Shown: positions 9,502-18,971 of the stretch, piece by piece
How the letters are laid out: each line of letters begins with the position of its first letter
Position numbering within the stretch: the stretch's first letter is position 1
Assembly (NCBI RefSeq): GCF_002095575.1
Contig: NZ_MLJJ01000023.1
Span: forward strand, 1-64,000
Source of the DNA: Pantoea septica
GTDB taxonomy: Bacteria; Pseudomonadota; Gammaproteobacteria; Enterobacterales; Enterobacteriaceae
Direction: 5' to 3'
Length of the DNA: 64,000 nucleotides
Program-made: the position numbers and the translations under genes
Notes under the pieces: model-generated
Seen by the model: only the letters and a program-made list of their open reading frames with translations
Database searches by the model: none
What the model was told of the DNA's origin: nothing

Positions 9502-10235
9502 GCCTGGATCCTGTAGAGAAACTCTGAGGCCTGGAAAGTACATTGTGCTTTTTCAGGGTAAAAGACGCGTCGCGCCTATCTTAACCAGAGCCTTAAAAGA
9601 AAGAAACGGTCTGATCTGCTATTAACCTGTGCGATGGCGGCGCTTTTGCAGCAAAAAATTGAACGTTGCGGGCGGGCGCGCTTTCGTTGAAAAACCAAAC
9701 GCGCATTTATTTCATCAACAGGAAACGGCGCTACAGCAGCGCTGCAACAGGCGCCGCTTTTTTAAGCGAACCGGCCAGAATAGCTAAAGTGGTCTAAGGC
9801 TAAGGTAGCTAACACGCTTTTTAATTAAAGATATGTAAATTTACTCAAAAAAACTGAATGTGGCATGTTTTTTTCCAGGCTTACTCTGAAAAAACTGCCC
9901 TTAACAGCCTGAACGAGCGAAAGCGAAAATCAATAATTTTTATTGTGACACCCGCATCGCTTCGCCGGGAAATATAAATAGCTGGTACGTTATTCAGGCC
10001 ATTAAAATTTATTTAACGCCACTCTCTTCTTCTATATCGATCCACTTTAAAGCTGACCAATATGCGCCGCGCCATCGAAAGCGTTCATCACTTAGCTTTG
10101 TTAATAGTTCCCTTTGCAATTAACGCGCCACGGGCGGTCAGCGCCGCGCCCTTTTGCCGCGCCGGGGCTGTGGTATAGATAGCTCACCCAATTCGGGATG
10201 TGAACCAGCGCTACGCTGTTGTCCGGAGATAATTT
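9502..10235. other. 734-bp intergenic region with a terminator-like hairpin (9726-9763)
   Basis: No coding frame here looks real. The region is AT-richer than its surroundings, especially 9800-10060. CGGCGC (9726-9731) and GCGCCG (9751-9756) flank an inner palindrome GCAGCGCTGC and are followed by six Ts (9758-9763). This forms a plus-strand intrinsic terminator with no gene in front of it, hence possibly the 3' end of a small RNA. A weak -10-like TATAGAT (10174) and the GGAG ribosome site for the next gene (10225) lie at the right end. E. coli has perM on the bepA/bcp interval; no trace of it is seen here. Confidence 0.4.
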
Positions 10236-10841
10236 ATGCGTTCAGCTGTATCTTACGCGCTCATCGCCATTATTGGCGGTGCTGTTGGCGCGGGCGTTAC
10301 CCAGAGCGGCGCGCTCTATCAAAAAGTTGTTAACCATTTTGCCGCCAAACCCAGCGATCCAGACGGTTTCTGGAGCACGCCGGCCGTCGACGGCTACGGC
10401 AAGATCCATTACGAACCAGACGCGGCCTTTAAACCGGTCGCGGGCCTGAGCAATAAGATCGTTTTCCAGATTACCCGCAGCGACGGGGCGATGACCGACG
10501 TCAACCTCGGCCTGGAGCGCGTGGCGCGCGTGGTCAATCTTTATGTCGCCTCCGGCGTGCCGGCCGCAGACCTGAAATTCGTGGTCTCGGTAACGGGCGA
10601 CGCGACGCCCGCGATGCTGGATAACGCCCACTTCAAACAGTTCTACGGCGTAGACAATCCCAACCTCAAACTTATCAACCAACTCGATAAGCTGGGCGTG
10701 AAGGTCTCCGTCTGCGATCAGTCGGTGGCTTTCCACCATTACCCCAACGACTGGATCGATAAATCGGTCGTCCATGCGCTCTCCAGCCCCACCACGGTTT
10801 CAACCCTGGAAAATCAGGGCTACGCATGGCTACAGATGTAA
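10236..10841 (+). CDS. Membrane-anchored DsrE-like protein, copy 1
   Basis: The 201-aa product starts with a hydrophobic segment (about 5-25) that reads as an uncleaved anchor or signal. A DsrE/DsrF-type alpha/beta domain follows (about 65-200), with a conserved cysteine in SVCDQSVAFHH near 163 where DsrE-like proteins carry their sulfur-handling cysteine. The conserved sequences FWSTPAVDGYGKIHY and GLERVARVVNLY are shared with the next gene. GGAG lies ten bases before the start. The neighbour is a close paralogue (roughly 60% identical by eye), so this is a tandem duplication. Function unknown; a periplasmic small-molecule or sulfur-related role is only a guess from the fold. Confidence 0.75.
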   Translation: MRSAVSYALIAIIGGAVGAGVTQSGALYQKVVNHFAAKPSDPDGFWSTPAVDGYGKIHYEPDAAFKPVAGLSNKIVFQITRSDGAMTDVNLGLERVARVVNLYVASGVPAADLKFVVSVTGDATPAMLDNAHFKQFYGVDNPNLKLINQLDKLGVKVSVCDQSVAFHHYPNDWIDKSVVHALSSPTTVSTLENQGYAWLQM

Positions 10842-10875
10842 TCACACTTCAAAAATAACAAGCAGGAGAATAACG

Positions 10876-11484
10876 ATGCGTCCAGCGGCCTATATTGTGG
10901 TGGCAGCGATAGCCGGTTTTATTGGCGGCAATGTGTTACAGCTGCCGGAATTATATGACAAGGTGAGCGGCAAATTTGCCGGCAACACCACACAGCCAGC
11001 GGATTTCTGGAGTACGCCTGCGATTGAAGGCTTCGGCAAAATTCACTATGTCGACACGCCCGCTTTTAAACCAGGCACCGTGCCGGGCCTGAGCAATAAA
11101 ATCGTTTTCCAGATTAACCGTAATGAAGGCGATATTCGTCAGCCGAATCTCGGCCTGGAGCGCGTCGCCCGCGTGACCAACCTTTATTACGCCGCAGGCG
11201 TGCCGCTGGATCAGCTGAAATTCGTGGTGTCGATCAATAGCGATGCGGTGCCAGCGGCGCTGAATAACGATCAGTTCCATAAAGCCTACGGCGTGGATAA
11301 CCCTAACCTGAAGCTGATCGACGAGCTGAAAAAGGCGGGCGTGCAGGTCTCTATCTGCGACCAGTCGGTGGCTTTCCACAATCTGCAGCGCGACTGGATC
11401 GATCAGCGCGTGACCCACACCATCTCCAGCGGCACCACGGTGGCGACGCTGCAAAACGAAGGCTACGCCTTCCTGATGCTGTAA
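10876..11484 (+). CDS. Membrane-anchored DsrE-like protein, copy 2 (paralogue of 10236-10841)
   Basis: This 202-aa product has the same layout as the preceding one: an N-terminal hydrophobic anchor, then FWSTPAIEGFGKIHY, GLSNKIVFQI and GLERVARVTNLYYA. The cysteine is again in SICDQSVAFHN. The open frame extends to 10774 inside copy 1, but the start at 10876 is chosen for its AGGAGA ribosome site and because the two proteins then align from their first residues. The 34-bp gap makes an operon with copy 1 likely. A strong hairpin lies just after the stop. Both copies keep the cysteine and core motifs, so neither looks like a decaying duplicate. Confidence 0.75.
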   Translation: MRPAAYIVVAAIAGFIGGNVLQLPELYDKVSGKFAGNTTQPADFWSTPAIEGFGKIHYVDTPAFKPGTVPGLSNKIVFQINRNEGDIRQPNLGLERVARVTNLYYAAGVPLDQLKFVVSINSDAVPAALNNDQFHKAYGVDNPNLKLIDELKKAGVQVSICDQSVAFHNLQRDWIDQRVTHTISSGTTVATLQNEGYAFLML

Positions 11485-11494
11485 ACCCTCTCCC

Positions 11495-11517
11495 GACAGC
11501 GGCCGCGCGCCGCTGTC
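11495..11517 (+). terminator. Hairpin after the DsrE-like pair
   Basis: GACAGCGGC (11495-11503) pairs perfectly with GCCGCTGTC (11509-11517) around a five-base loop. No proper T-run follows (ATCTGTTC), so it may end transcription weakly or protect the mRNA 3' end. Confidence 0.55.
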
Positions 11518-11577
11518 ATCTGTTCGTCATTCCGCTGCGATTGTTCTGTCATACAACCCCTTTACTTTGAGCGCCAG

Positions 11578-11591
11578 TGAGATCGTTCTCA
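11578..11591. promoter_or_regulatory. Candidate LacI-family operator ahead of the regulator-ABC operon
   Basis: TGAGATCGTTCTCA is a 14-base palindrome with one mismatched pair and a central CG, the usual shape of LacI-family operators. It lies 22-35 bp before the LacI-type gene, where binding would give autoregulation and control of the whole operon. It is inferred from position and symmetry only. Confidence 0.5.
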
Positions 11592-11612
11592 TTAGTCTGT
11601 AGGGGGAGAAAC

Positions 11613-12650
11613 ATGACGGATTTAGTCAGCGTAGCGAAACTGGCGGGCGTTTCGCGCGCCACGGCGGCGCGCGCCTTCTCCGATCCGCATCTGCTGAAAA
11701 AGAGCACGCTGCAGCGCGTGCTAGCGGCGTCAGACCAGCTCGGCTTCCGTCCGAACCATATTGCGCGTCAGCTGCGCACCCAGAACTCCACCACCCTCGG
11801 CGTGCTGCTGCCTTCGCTGCTCAATCCGGTGTTCGCCCAGCAGCTACAGGCGATGGAGCGCCAGGCGCGGTTGGCCGGTTTCGGGCTGCTGGTGGCCACC
11901 AGCGACTATCAGGCCGAACGCGAGGCGGCGATTGTCGAGCATATGCTGCGTCAGCGCGTCGCCGGGCTGGTGCTGACGGTAGCCGACGCGGACCGCAGCG
12001 CCGTGCTGCCGACGCTGGCCGCCGCGCAGATGCCCTTCGTGCTGGCGCACAACGTGCCGCAGAGCGCCAGCTGGCCGAGCGTGTGCGTCGATAACCGCCG
12101 CGCGATGGCCGAAGCCGCCGGACACCTGCTGGCGCTGGGCCACTGCCATATCGGCATGGTGACCGGGCCGGTCTGGCAGTCCGATCGCGCTCAGCAACGC
12201 TTCCTCGGCTACTGCGATGCCATGCAGCAGGCCGGACTGAAACCCTTTCCGCTGATTGAGATGCCGAGCCACACGCGCTCCGACTTTCAGCAGCTGCGGC
12301 CGCGCCTGCAGGGCGCGAACCCGCTGACCGCGGTGATCTGCAGCAACGACCTGCTGGCCATCAGCCTGATGGGCGCTGCCGCACGCGCGGGCGTTCAGGT
12401 GCCGACGCAGCTTTCCATTATGGGCTTCGACGGTATTGAGACCGGCGAGCATCTGACGCCGTCGCTCGCCTCGGTGGTGCAGCCCAGCGATCTGCTCGGT
12501 GCCTGCGCCATCGATATGCTTTTACAACACGCCAGCGGTGGATCCCGCGTGCTGGCGCACCACCTGCGGTTGGGCGAAAGCATCGCGCCCGCGCCGCGCT
12601 CCACCTTTGCCAACACCAGGGAATCCACATGTCATCGCACAACAGAATAA
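11613..12650 (+). CDS. LacI-family transcriptional regulator of the ABC/phosphoesterase operon
   Basis: This 345-aa DNA-binding repressor-type protein has a helix-turn-helix at about residues 5-25 (VSVAKLAGVSRATAARAFSD) and a hinge. A periplasmic-binding-like effector domain follows to the C-terminus (LGVLLPSLLNPVF, then SIMGFDGIETGEHLTPSL). The start at 11613 follows AGGGGGAG; an upstream ATG-equivalent at 11577 lacks homology. Its 3' end overlaps the next gene by 22 bp, so it is the first gene of the operon it probably controls. The effector is unknown and presumably related to the transported substrate. Confidence 0.88.
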   Translation: MTDLVSVAKLAGVSRATAARAFSDPHLLKKSTLQRVLAASDQLGFRPNHIARQLRTQNSTTLGVLLPSLLNPVFAQQLQAMERQARLAGFGLLVATSDYQAEREAAIVEHMLRQRVAGLVLTVADADRSAVLPTLAAAQMPFVLAHNVPQSASWPSVCVDNRRAMAEAAGHLLALGHCHIGMVTGPVWQSDRAQQRFLGYCDAMQQAGLKPFPLIEMPSHTRSDFQQLRPRLQGANPLTAVICSNDLLAISLMGAAARAGVQVPTQLSIMGFDGIETGEHLTPSLASVVQPSDLLGACAIDMLLQHASGGSRVLAHHLRLGESIAPAPRSTFANTRESTCHRTTE

Positions 12651-13651
12651 AGAAATTAACCGCCGCGGCGCTGCTGGCTGCATGCGGTATGGCGAGCCAT
12701 GCCGCCTACGCGGCGGAAAGCGCCATCTGCTACAACTGCCCGCCGGAGTGGGCGGACTGGGGAACGCAGCTGAAAGCCATCGCGCGCGACACCGGCATCC
12801 AGGTGCCGCAGGACAACAAAAATTCCGGCCAGGCGCTGGCGCAGATGGTCGCCGAGCAGGGCAATCCGGTTGCCGACGTGGTCTATTACGGCGTCAGCTT
12901 CGGCATCCAGGCGGCGGGCGCCGGCGTTGTCGCCGACTATAAACCGGCGCACTGGGATGAGGTGCCAACAGGCATGAAGGATCCTGACGGCAAGTGGGTG
13001 GCGCTACACTCCGGCACCATGGGCTTTATGGTCAATGTCGATGCGCTGGGCGGCGCGCCGCTGCCGACATCCTGGGATGACCTGCTGAAGCCGGAGTATA
13101 AAGGCATGGTGGGCTATCTCGATCCCTCCAGCGCCTTCGTCGGCTACGTCGCCGCCGTGGCGGTTAACCAGGCAAAAGGCGGCACCCTGCAGAATTTCGC
13201 GCCGGCGTTGAGCTGGTTCAAAAAGCTGCAGGCCAACCAGCCGATCGTGCCGAAGCAGACCGCCTACGCGCGCCTGATTTCTGGCGAGATCCCCATTCTG
13301 CTCGACTACGACTTCAACGCCTACCGCGCGAAGTACAAAGACCACGCCAACGTCGCTTTCGTGATCCCGCAAGAGGGCACGGTCACGGTGCCGTACGTCA
13401 TTAGTCTGGTGAAGAACGCGCCGCACGCCGCCAACGGCAAAAAAGTGATCGATTACGTGCTCTCGGATAAAGGTCAGGCTATCTGGGCCAACGCTTATCT
13501 GCGTCCGGTGCGCCCGACGGCGATGTCCGCCGAGGCAAAGGCGAAGTTCCTGCCTGACAGCGATTATGCTCGCGCCACGACGGTGGATTACCAGCAGATG
13601 GCCGATGCGCAGAAGGCTTTTTCCGCCCGCTACCTGAGCGAGATCCGTTAA
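12629..13651 (+). CDS. ABC transporter periplasmic substrate-binding protein (family 1, iron/phosphonate-type)
   Basis: The 340-aa protein has a signal peptide of about 28 residues ending SHAAYA. A bacterial extracellular solute-binding fold of the group that contains ferric-iron, putrescine and 2-aminoethylphosphonate binders follows. Automatic annotation often calls such proteins iron transporters. However, I see no tyrosine-rich iron site I could defend, and the operon ends in a phosphoesterase, so a phosphorylated or phosphodiester substrate is the better guess. It overlaps the LacI gene at its start and its stop overlaps the next start by one base (TAATG). Confidence 0.85.
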   Translation: MSSHNRIKKLTAAALLAACGMASHAAYAAESAICYNCPPEWADWGTQLKAIARDTGIQVPQDNKNSGQALAQMVAEQGNPVADVVYYGVSFGIQAAGAGVVADYKPAHWDEVPTGMKDPDGKWVALHSGTMGFMVNVDALGGAPLPTSWDDLLKPEYKGMVGYLDPSSAFVGYVAAVAVNQAKGGTLQNFAPALSWFKKLQANQPIVPKQTAYARLISGEIPILLDYDFNAYRAKYKDHANVAFVIPQEGTVTVPYVISLVKNAPHAANGKKVIDYVLSDKGQAIWANAYLRPVRPTAMSAEAKAKFLPDSDYARATTVDYQQMADAQKAFSARYLSEIR

Positions 13652-14523
13652 TGTCGCTGCTGGAAACCCGCGGCCGCGCGCCGATCGCACTGCGCCGTCG
13701 GGCGCATCAGGGCGCACGCTGGCCCTGGATGCTGCTGCCTGCGCTGCTATTTCTCGCCGCCTTCTGGCTGCTGCCTTTCGGGCGGCTGCTGCAGACTGGC
13801 CTCTCGCCGGATCGCACCACACAGAGGAGCGGCTACTGGACGGTGGTAAGCCAGCCGCAGTATCTGCAAAGCCTGCTCAATACCCTGCTGCTGTCGCTGG
13901 CGGTGACGCTGGTAACGCTGCTGATCGCCACCGTGGTCGGCTGTTTCCTGGCGCGTCAGCGCTTCGCCGGACGCGGCACGCTGCTGGCGCTGCTGACCTT
14001 TCCGCTCGCCTTTCCCGGCGTGGTTGTGGGGTTTCTGGTGGTAATGCTGGCGGGGCGACAGGGGGTGCTGGCGCAGCTGAGCATGAGCCTGTTCCACGAG
14101 CGCTGGACGCTCGCCTATTCGCTCAGCGGCCTCTTTATCGGCTATCTCTACTTCTCCCTGCCGCGCGCCATCGTCACCCTGGTGGCGGCCAGCGAAAAGC
14201 TGGATCGCTCGCTGGAGGAGGCGGCGCGCTCGCTGGGCGCCAGCCAGTGGCGCATCATCTGGGACGTTATCGTGCCGGGACTCAAGCCGGCGCTGCTCTC
14301 CAGCGGCGCGCTCTGCTTCGCCACCAGCATGGGCGCCTTCGGCACCGCCTTTACCCTCGGCACCAGCCTTAGCGTGCTGCCGCTGACTATTTACGGCGAG
14401 TTCACTAACTATGCCAATTTCGCCACCGCGGCGGCGCTGTCGGTGGCGATGGGCGCGGTCGCCTGGCTCGGCCTGATGCTGGCGCGCGCGCTGACGCACG
14501 CTGGAGGAGAGCGACCATCATGA
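13651..14523 (+). CDS. ABC transporter permease (first of pair)
   Basis: This inner-membrane permease has 290 aa and about six helices. The ATPase-contacting EAA loop is at EEAARSLGASQWRIIWDVIVPGLKP (about 190-214; read as EEAARSLGA..W followed by VIVPGLKP). It belongs to the binding-protein-dependent transport permease family and would form a heterodimer with the following permease. Stop and start of the two overlap by 4 bp (ATGA), indicating coupled synthesis. Its amino-terminal tail of about 25 residues is basic (RAPIALRRRAHQGAR), consistent with a cytoplasmic N-terminus. Substrate specificity cannot be read from the permease itself. Confidence 0.87.
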   Translation: MSLLETRGRAPIALRRRAHQGARWPWMLLPALLFLAAFWLLPFGRLLQTGLSPDRTTQRSGYWTVVSQPQYLQSLLNTLLLSLAVTLVTLLIATVVGCFLARQRFAGRGTLLALLTFPLAFPGVVVGFLVVMLAGRQGVLAQLSMSLFHERWTLAYSLSGLFIGYLYFSLPRAIVTLVAASEKLDRSLEEAARSLGASQWRIIWDVIVPGLKPALLSSGALCFATSMGAFGTAFTLGTSLSVLPLTIYGEFTNYANFATAAALSVAMGAVAWLGLMLARALTHAGGERPS

Positions 14524-15331
14524 AACGTCGCGCGCTGTTCTGGCTGCAGGTCGGCGTTACCGCGCTGACGGCGCTGTTTATGATCGTGCCGGTGGTGCTG
14601 TCGATGCTGGCGGGCGTCACGGAGAATTACTTTATCGGCCTGCGCAGCGGCCTGACGCTGAAGTGGGTCGGTCAGGTGTGGGCGCTCTACGCCGACACCT
14701 TCTGGCTGTCGCTGCTTATTGCGGTCTGCTGCCTGGCGATTACCGTCGCGATCGGGCTGCCCGCCGCCTGGGGGCTGCTGAAGGCGCCGCCGCGCTGGGC
14801 TGCCCGAATCGAGGAGTGCCTGATGCTGCCGGTGGCGCTGCCGGGCCTCGCCACCGCGCTCGGCATTATTCTGCTTTACGGCCGGTTTAGCGGCCTGCGC
14901 GACAGCTGGCTGTTTATCCTGATCGGCCATGTGCTCTTTACGCTGCCCTTTATGATCCGTCCGGTACTGGCGGTGATGCAGGCGATTCAGCTGCCGCGCC
15001 TCGAAGAGGCGGCCGCCAGCCTCGGCGCCGGTTTCTGGCGCCGCTTTTTCACCGTGGTGGTGCCGAACTGCCGCAACGGCATTCTGGCGGGGGCGTTTAT
15101 GGTGATTACGCTGTCGGTAGGCGAGTTCAATATTACCTGGATGCTGCATACGCCGCTGACCAAAACCCTGCCGGTCGGGCTGGCGGACAGCTACGCCTCG
15201 ATGCGGCTGGAAGTGGGATCGGCCTATACGCTGATTTTTATCGTCATGATTTTACCGCTGTTGCTGATGCTCAACGCCTGCAATCACTGGCTGACGCGCC
15301 AGGCGACGCGGAACGCCCTTAAGGAGCTGGC

Positions 15332-15335
<4 letters not shown>
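14520..15335 (+). CDS. ABC transporter permease (second of pair)
   Basis: The 271-aa membrane protein has about six hydrophobic helices and an EAA-type loop EEAAASLGAGFWRRFFTVVV (about 160-180). It is predicted to complete the transmembrane channel with the product of the preceding gene. It overlaps both neighbours by 4 bp, as expected for a tightly coupled transporter operon. Family membership is clear (binding-protein-dependent transport inner-membrane component); the substrate is inferred only from the operon context (binding protein upstream, metallophosphoesterase downstream). Confidence 0.87.
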
Positions 15336-16321
<986 letters not shown>

Positions 16322-16331
16322 GGAGAGCTCT

Positions 16332-17162
16332 GTGTCCGACAACCCGACGCTGATTGCGCAGATCAGCGACCTGCATATCAAGGCGAACGGTCGCCTGTCC
16401 TATAAAAAAGTCGATACCCGGGCCGCGCTGCTGCGCGCCATCGACACCCTTAACGCCCTGCGGCCGCGGCCGGATATGGTGGTGATCACTGGCGATCTGG
16501 TCGATTTCGGCACGGTTGAGGAGTATGAGACGCTGCGGCTGGCGCTGCGTCTTCTGCAGCTGCCGTTCCGCCTGATGCCGGGCAACCATGACGATCGCCA
16601 GGCGCTGCGCGCGGTGTTTGCCGATCACGCCTACCTTCAGCATGGCGCCACCCTGAACTGGCAGCTAAAGGTCGGGCCGCTGCAGCTGCTTGCGCTCGAC
16701 TCCAGCGTGCCGCAGCAGCCCTGGGGCTATGTCGATGAGCATCAGGTGACGTGGCTGGAGCAAAACCTGGCGCGTGAGCCCGCCGCGCCGACGCTGGTGA
16801 TGCTGCATCATCCCCCCTTTATCTGCGGCATCGACCATATGGATCGCCAGCGGCTGCGCAACCCCGACGCGCTGGCGGCGGTAATCGCCCGGCATCCGCA
16901 GGTTGAGCGCGTGCTGTGCGGCCATCTGCATCGCAGCCTGCAAACGCGCTTCGCCGGTACGCTGGCGGTGTGCGCGCCGGGCCTCTCTCACCAGGTGGCC
17001 TTTGACCTGCAGCCCGACGGTCCGGCTCATTTCGTGCTGGAGCCGCCGGGTTTTTTGCTGCACCGCTGGCAGCCGGAGCAGGGCATGGTGACGCACCTGT
17101 GCGCCATAGGCGATTATTCCGGCCCCTGGCCCTTCTACGATCGGCACGGATTGATCGACTAG
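16332..17162 (+). CDS. Metallophosphoesterase, GpdQ/CpdA-like phosphodiesterase
   Basis: This is a cytoplasmic two-metal phosphoesterase of 276 aa starting at GTG 16332 after AGGAGAG. All five metal-site motifs are present: D13-x-H15 in QISDLH, D55 in TGDLVD, N85-H86 in PGNHDD, H159-H160 in MLHHPP and H198-x-H200 in CGHLH. Length and motif spacing match the GpdQ glycerophosphodiesterase and CpdA families. As the last gene of an ABC import operon, it most simply hydrolyses the imported compound, pointing to a phosphodiester substrate such as a glycerophosphodiester. cAMP hydrolysis is the alternative. Confidence 0.85.
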   Translation: MSDNPTLIAQISDLHIKANGRLSYKKVDTRAALLRAIDTLNALRPRPDMVVITGDLVDFGTVEEYETLRLALRLLQLPFRLMPGNHDDRQALRAVFADHAYLQHGATLNWQLKVGPLQLLALDSSVPQQPWGYVDEHQVTWLEQNLAREPAAPTLVMLHHPPFICGIDHMDRQRLRNPDALAAVIARHPQVERVLCGHLHRSLQTRFAGTLAVCAPGLSHQVAFDLQPDGPAHFVLEPPGFLLHRWQPEQGMVTHLCAIGDYSGPWPFYDRHGLID

Positions 17163-17327
17163 CGCCAGGCGTAAAGAAAGGGTTTCTGAGAATGTCGCGG
17201 TGGGAAGGTGCTCAGAAGGGCGACAGCGTGTACACTTGGCGATTGCCTCACCAGGGCGGATAATCTCCAACAATAACGACATTTTCAGGCCTTTCAGCAT
17301 GTACTTATCTTTTGCGGCGGGCGCGCG

Positions 17328-18927
17328 ATGTTAATGCGCCTGCGTCCCCGAACCGATCTGCGTACGCTTATCGCGTTGCTCGCTATCGTCAGCATCGTGG
17401 TTACGCTGACCAACACGCTCTATGCCACCTGGCGCGTGCAGCGTATGGCGCTGATCGACAGCACGCTGGAGGCGAACCGCGCCTATGCCACCAAGCTCGC
17501 CTCCACCACCGAAATCTTTTTCCAGCTGGCGCAGTCGCAGCTGCACTACAGCGCCAGGCTGCTGGGCGAAAACTTTGACGATCCCGCGCTGCTGCGTCAG
17601 GAGGTCGATCGCCTGCGCGAGCAGACCAGCAGCTTTAACTCGGTGGCGGTCGTCGACGCCAGCGGTGTGGTAAAAGCTATCTCGCCGGAGTCCCTGATGT
17701 TGCAGGGCATGCACCTGACCAGCGATGCGTCGCGCGAAGCGCTAAGCGCGCGGCAACCCGCCATCAGCAAGCCGACCATTTCGGCGGCGAACAACCTGAT
17801 TATTTTCGTCTCCTGGCCGATCTGGAGCCGCGAGGGGCACTATCTCGGCTACGTTGGCGGCACCATCTACCTGAAGAAGAAAAGCATCTTAAATACGCTG
17901 CTCGGCGAGCAGTACTATCGCGACGGCACCAGCGTCTACGTGCTCGACAGCGCCAGTCAGGTGCTCTATCACCAGAACGGACAGCTGATTGGCAAAACCC
18001 TGCCCGCGCTGCTGAGCGGCCGCGACGAAAACAGCAACGGCTCGCTGCAGCTGCAGCGGCTCGCTGCAGCTGCAGTCGGCGGGGGAACCGCCACGCCTTG
18101 CCGGATATGCCGTGGTGCCGACCACCGGCTGGACGGTGGTGGCGCTGAAGCCGACCGCGGTAACGCTGGAGCCGCTCACCGGTCTGCTGATGCAGGTGCT
18201 GAAGCACTCGGTGCCTTTCGCGCTGCTGACGTTGCTGGTGGCGGTCGTGCTGGCGCGGCTGATCGCGCTGCCGCTCTGGCAGCTGGCGCGTAAGGCGCGC
18301 CAGATGGATGCGCCCGGCGTCTCGCTGGAGCTCGGCATGATCCATGCCTGGTACTTCGAGGCGGCGCAGGTGAAGCGCGCGCTGCTGACCGGCATCGGGC
18401 TGGTGCAGGACAAGATCGGCCGCCTGAAGTCAGAGGTGCAGACCGATCCGCTGACGCAGCTTCTCAACCGGCGCGGCCTCAGCGCGGTGCTCGACTTCTA
18501 TCAGACGATGCGTCAGCCGTTCGCCGTGCTGGCGCTCGATATCGACCACTTTAAGCGGGTCAATGATAGCTGGGGACACGATGTCGGCGATCGCGTGATC
18601 AAGCAGGTAGCGCAGACCTTAAGCGCCAGCGCGCGTCAGAGCGACGTGGTGTGCCGCAGCGGCGGAGAGGAGTTTCTGATGCTGCTGCCAGTGACCGATA
18701 TTGACGAGGCGAGCCGCCTTGCCGAGCGCATACGCGCCAGCATCGCCGCCGCGTCCATAGCCGACGTCGGCGCCATTACCCTTTCCGTCGGCGTCGCGGC
18801 CTGGCAGGATGAGGCGATGCCGCTGGAGCAGAGTTTGAAACAGGCTGACGCCGCGCTCTATCAGGCCAAGCATGACGGGCGCAACTGCGTGCGGGTGGCG
18901 GAGGCGTCGCAGAGCCTGACGCCGTAA
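17328..18927 (+). pseudogene. Membrane diguanylate cyclase (Cache-type sensor + GGDEF), broken by a 19-bp tandem duplication
   Basis: Two frames together encode one protein. The first (from 17328) has a membrane helix at about 13-35, then a periplasmic Cache-like sensor. The second (read from about 18077) continues the sensor, a second helix, a linker and a complete GGDEF domain with active site SGGEEF. An RxxD inhibitory site (RQSD) lies five residues before it. The break falls on an exact 19-bp direct repeat at 18038-18075. Deleting one copy joins the frames as SLQLQSAGEPPRLAGYAVV and gives 526 aa. With both copies the first frame runs on to 18293 and lacks the catalytic domain. Cyclic-di-GMP synthesis is therefore lost unless the repeat slips back or the second part is translated alone. 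Confidence 0.88.
18038..18075 (+). repeat. Exact 19-bp tandem duplication inside the diguanylate cyclase gene
   Basis: CGGCTCGCTGCAGCTGCAG occurs at 18038-18056 and again at 18057-18075 without mismatch. Nineteen is not a multiple of three, so the second copy shifts the frame by one. Each copy contains the smaller palindrome CTGCAGCTGCAG, which could favour strand slippage. Confidence 0.97.
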
Positions 18928-18940
18928 AGAGAAGAGGGCG

Positions 18941-18963
18941 GGATGCGGCGCAGGGCCGCATCC
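18941..18963. terminator. Hairpin between convergent diguanylate cyclase gene and bcp
   Basis: GGATGCGGC (18941-18949) pairs with GCCGCATCC (18955-18963) around a five-base loop. Neither side has a long T-run, so termination strength is uncertain, but the position between converging genes fits a shared terminator. Confidence 0.5.
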
Positions 18964-18971
18964 GCGCCGCG

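Noticed and set aside
18038-18075. Programmed ribosomal frameshifting as explanation for the two diguanylate cyclase frames
   Set aside because: There is no slippery heptamer and the shift is caused by an exact extra 19-bp copy, so a duplication explains it fully.
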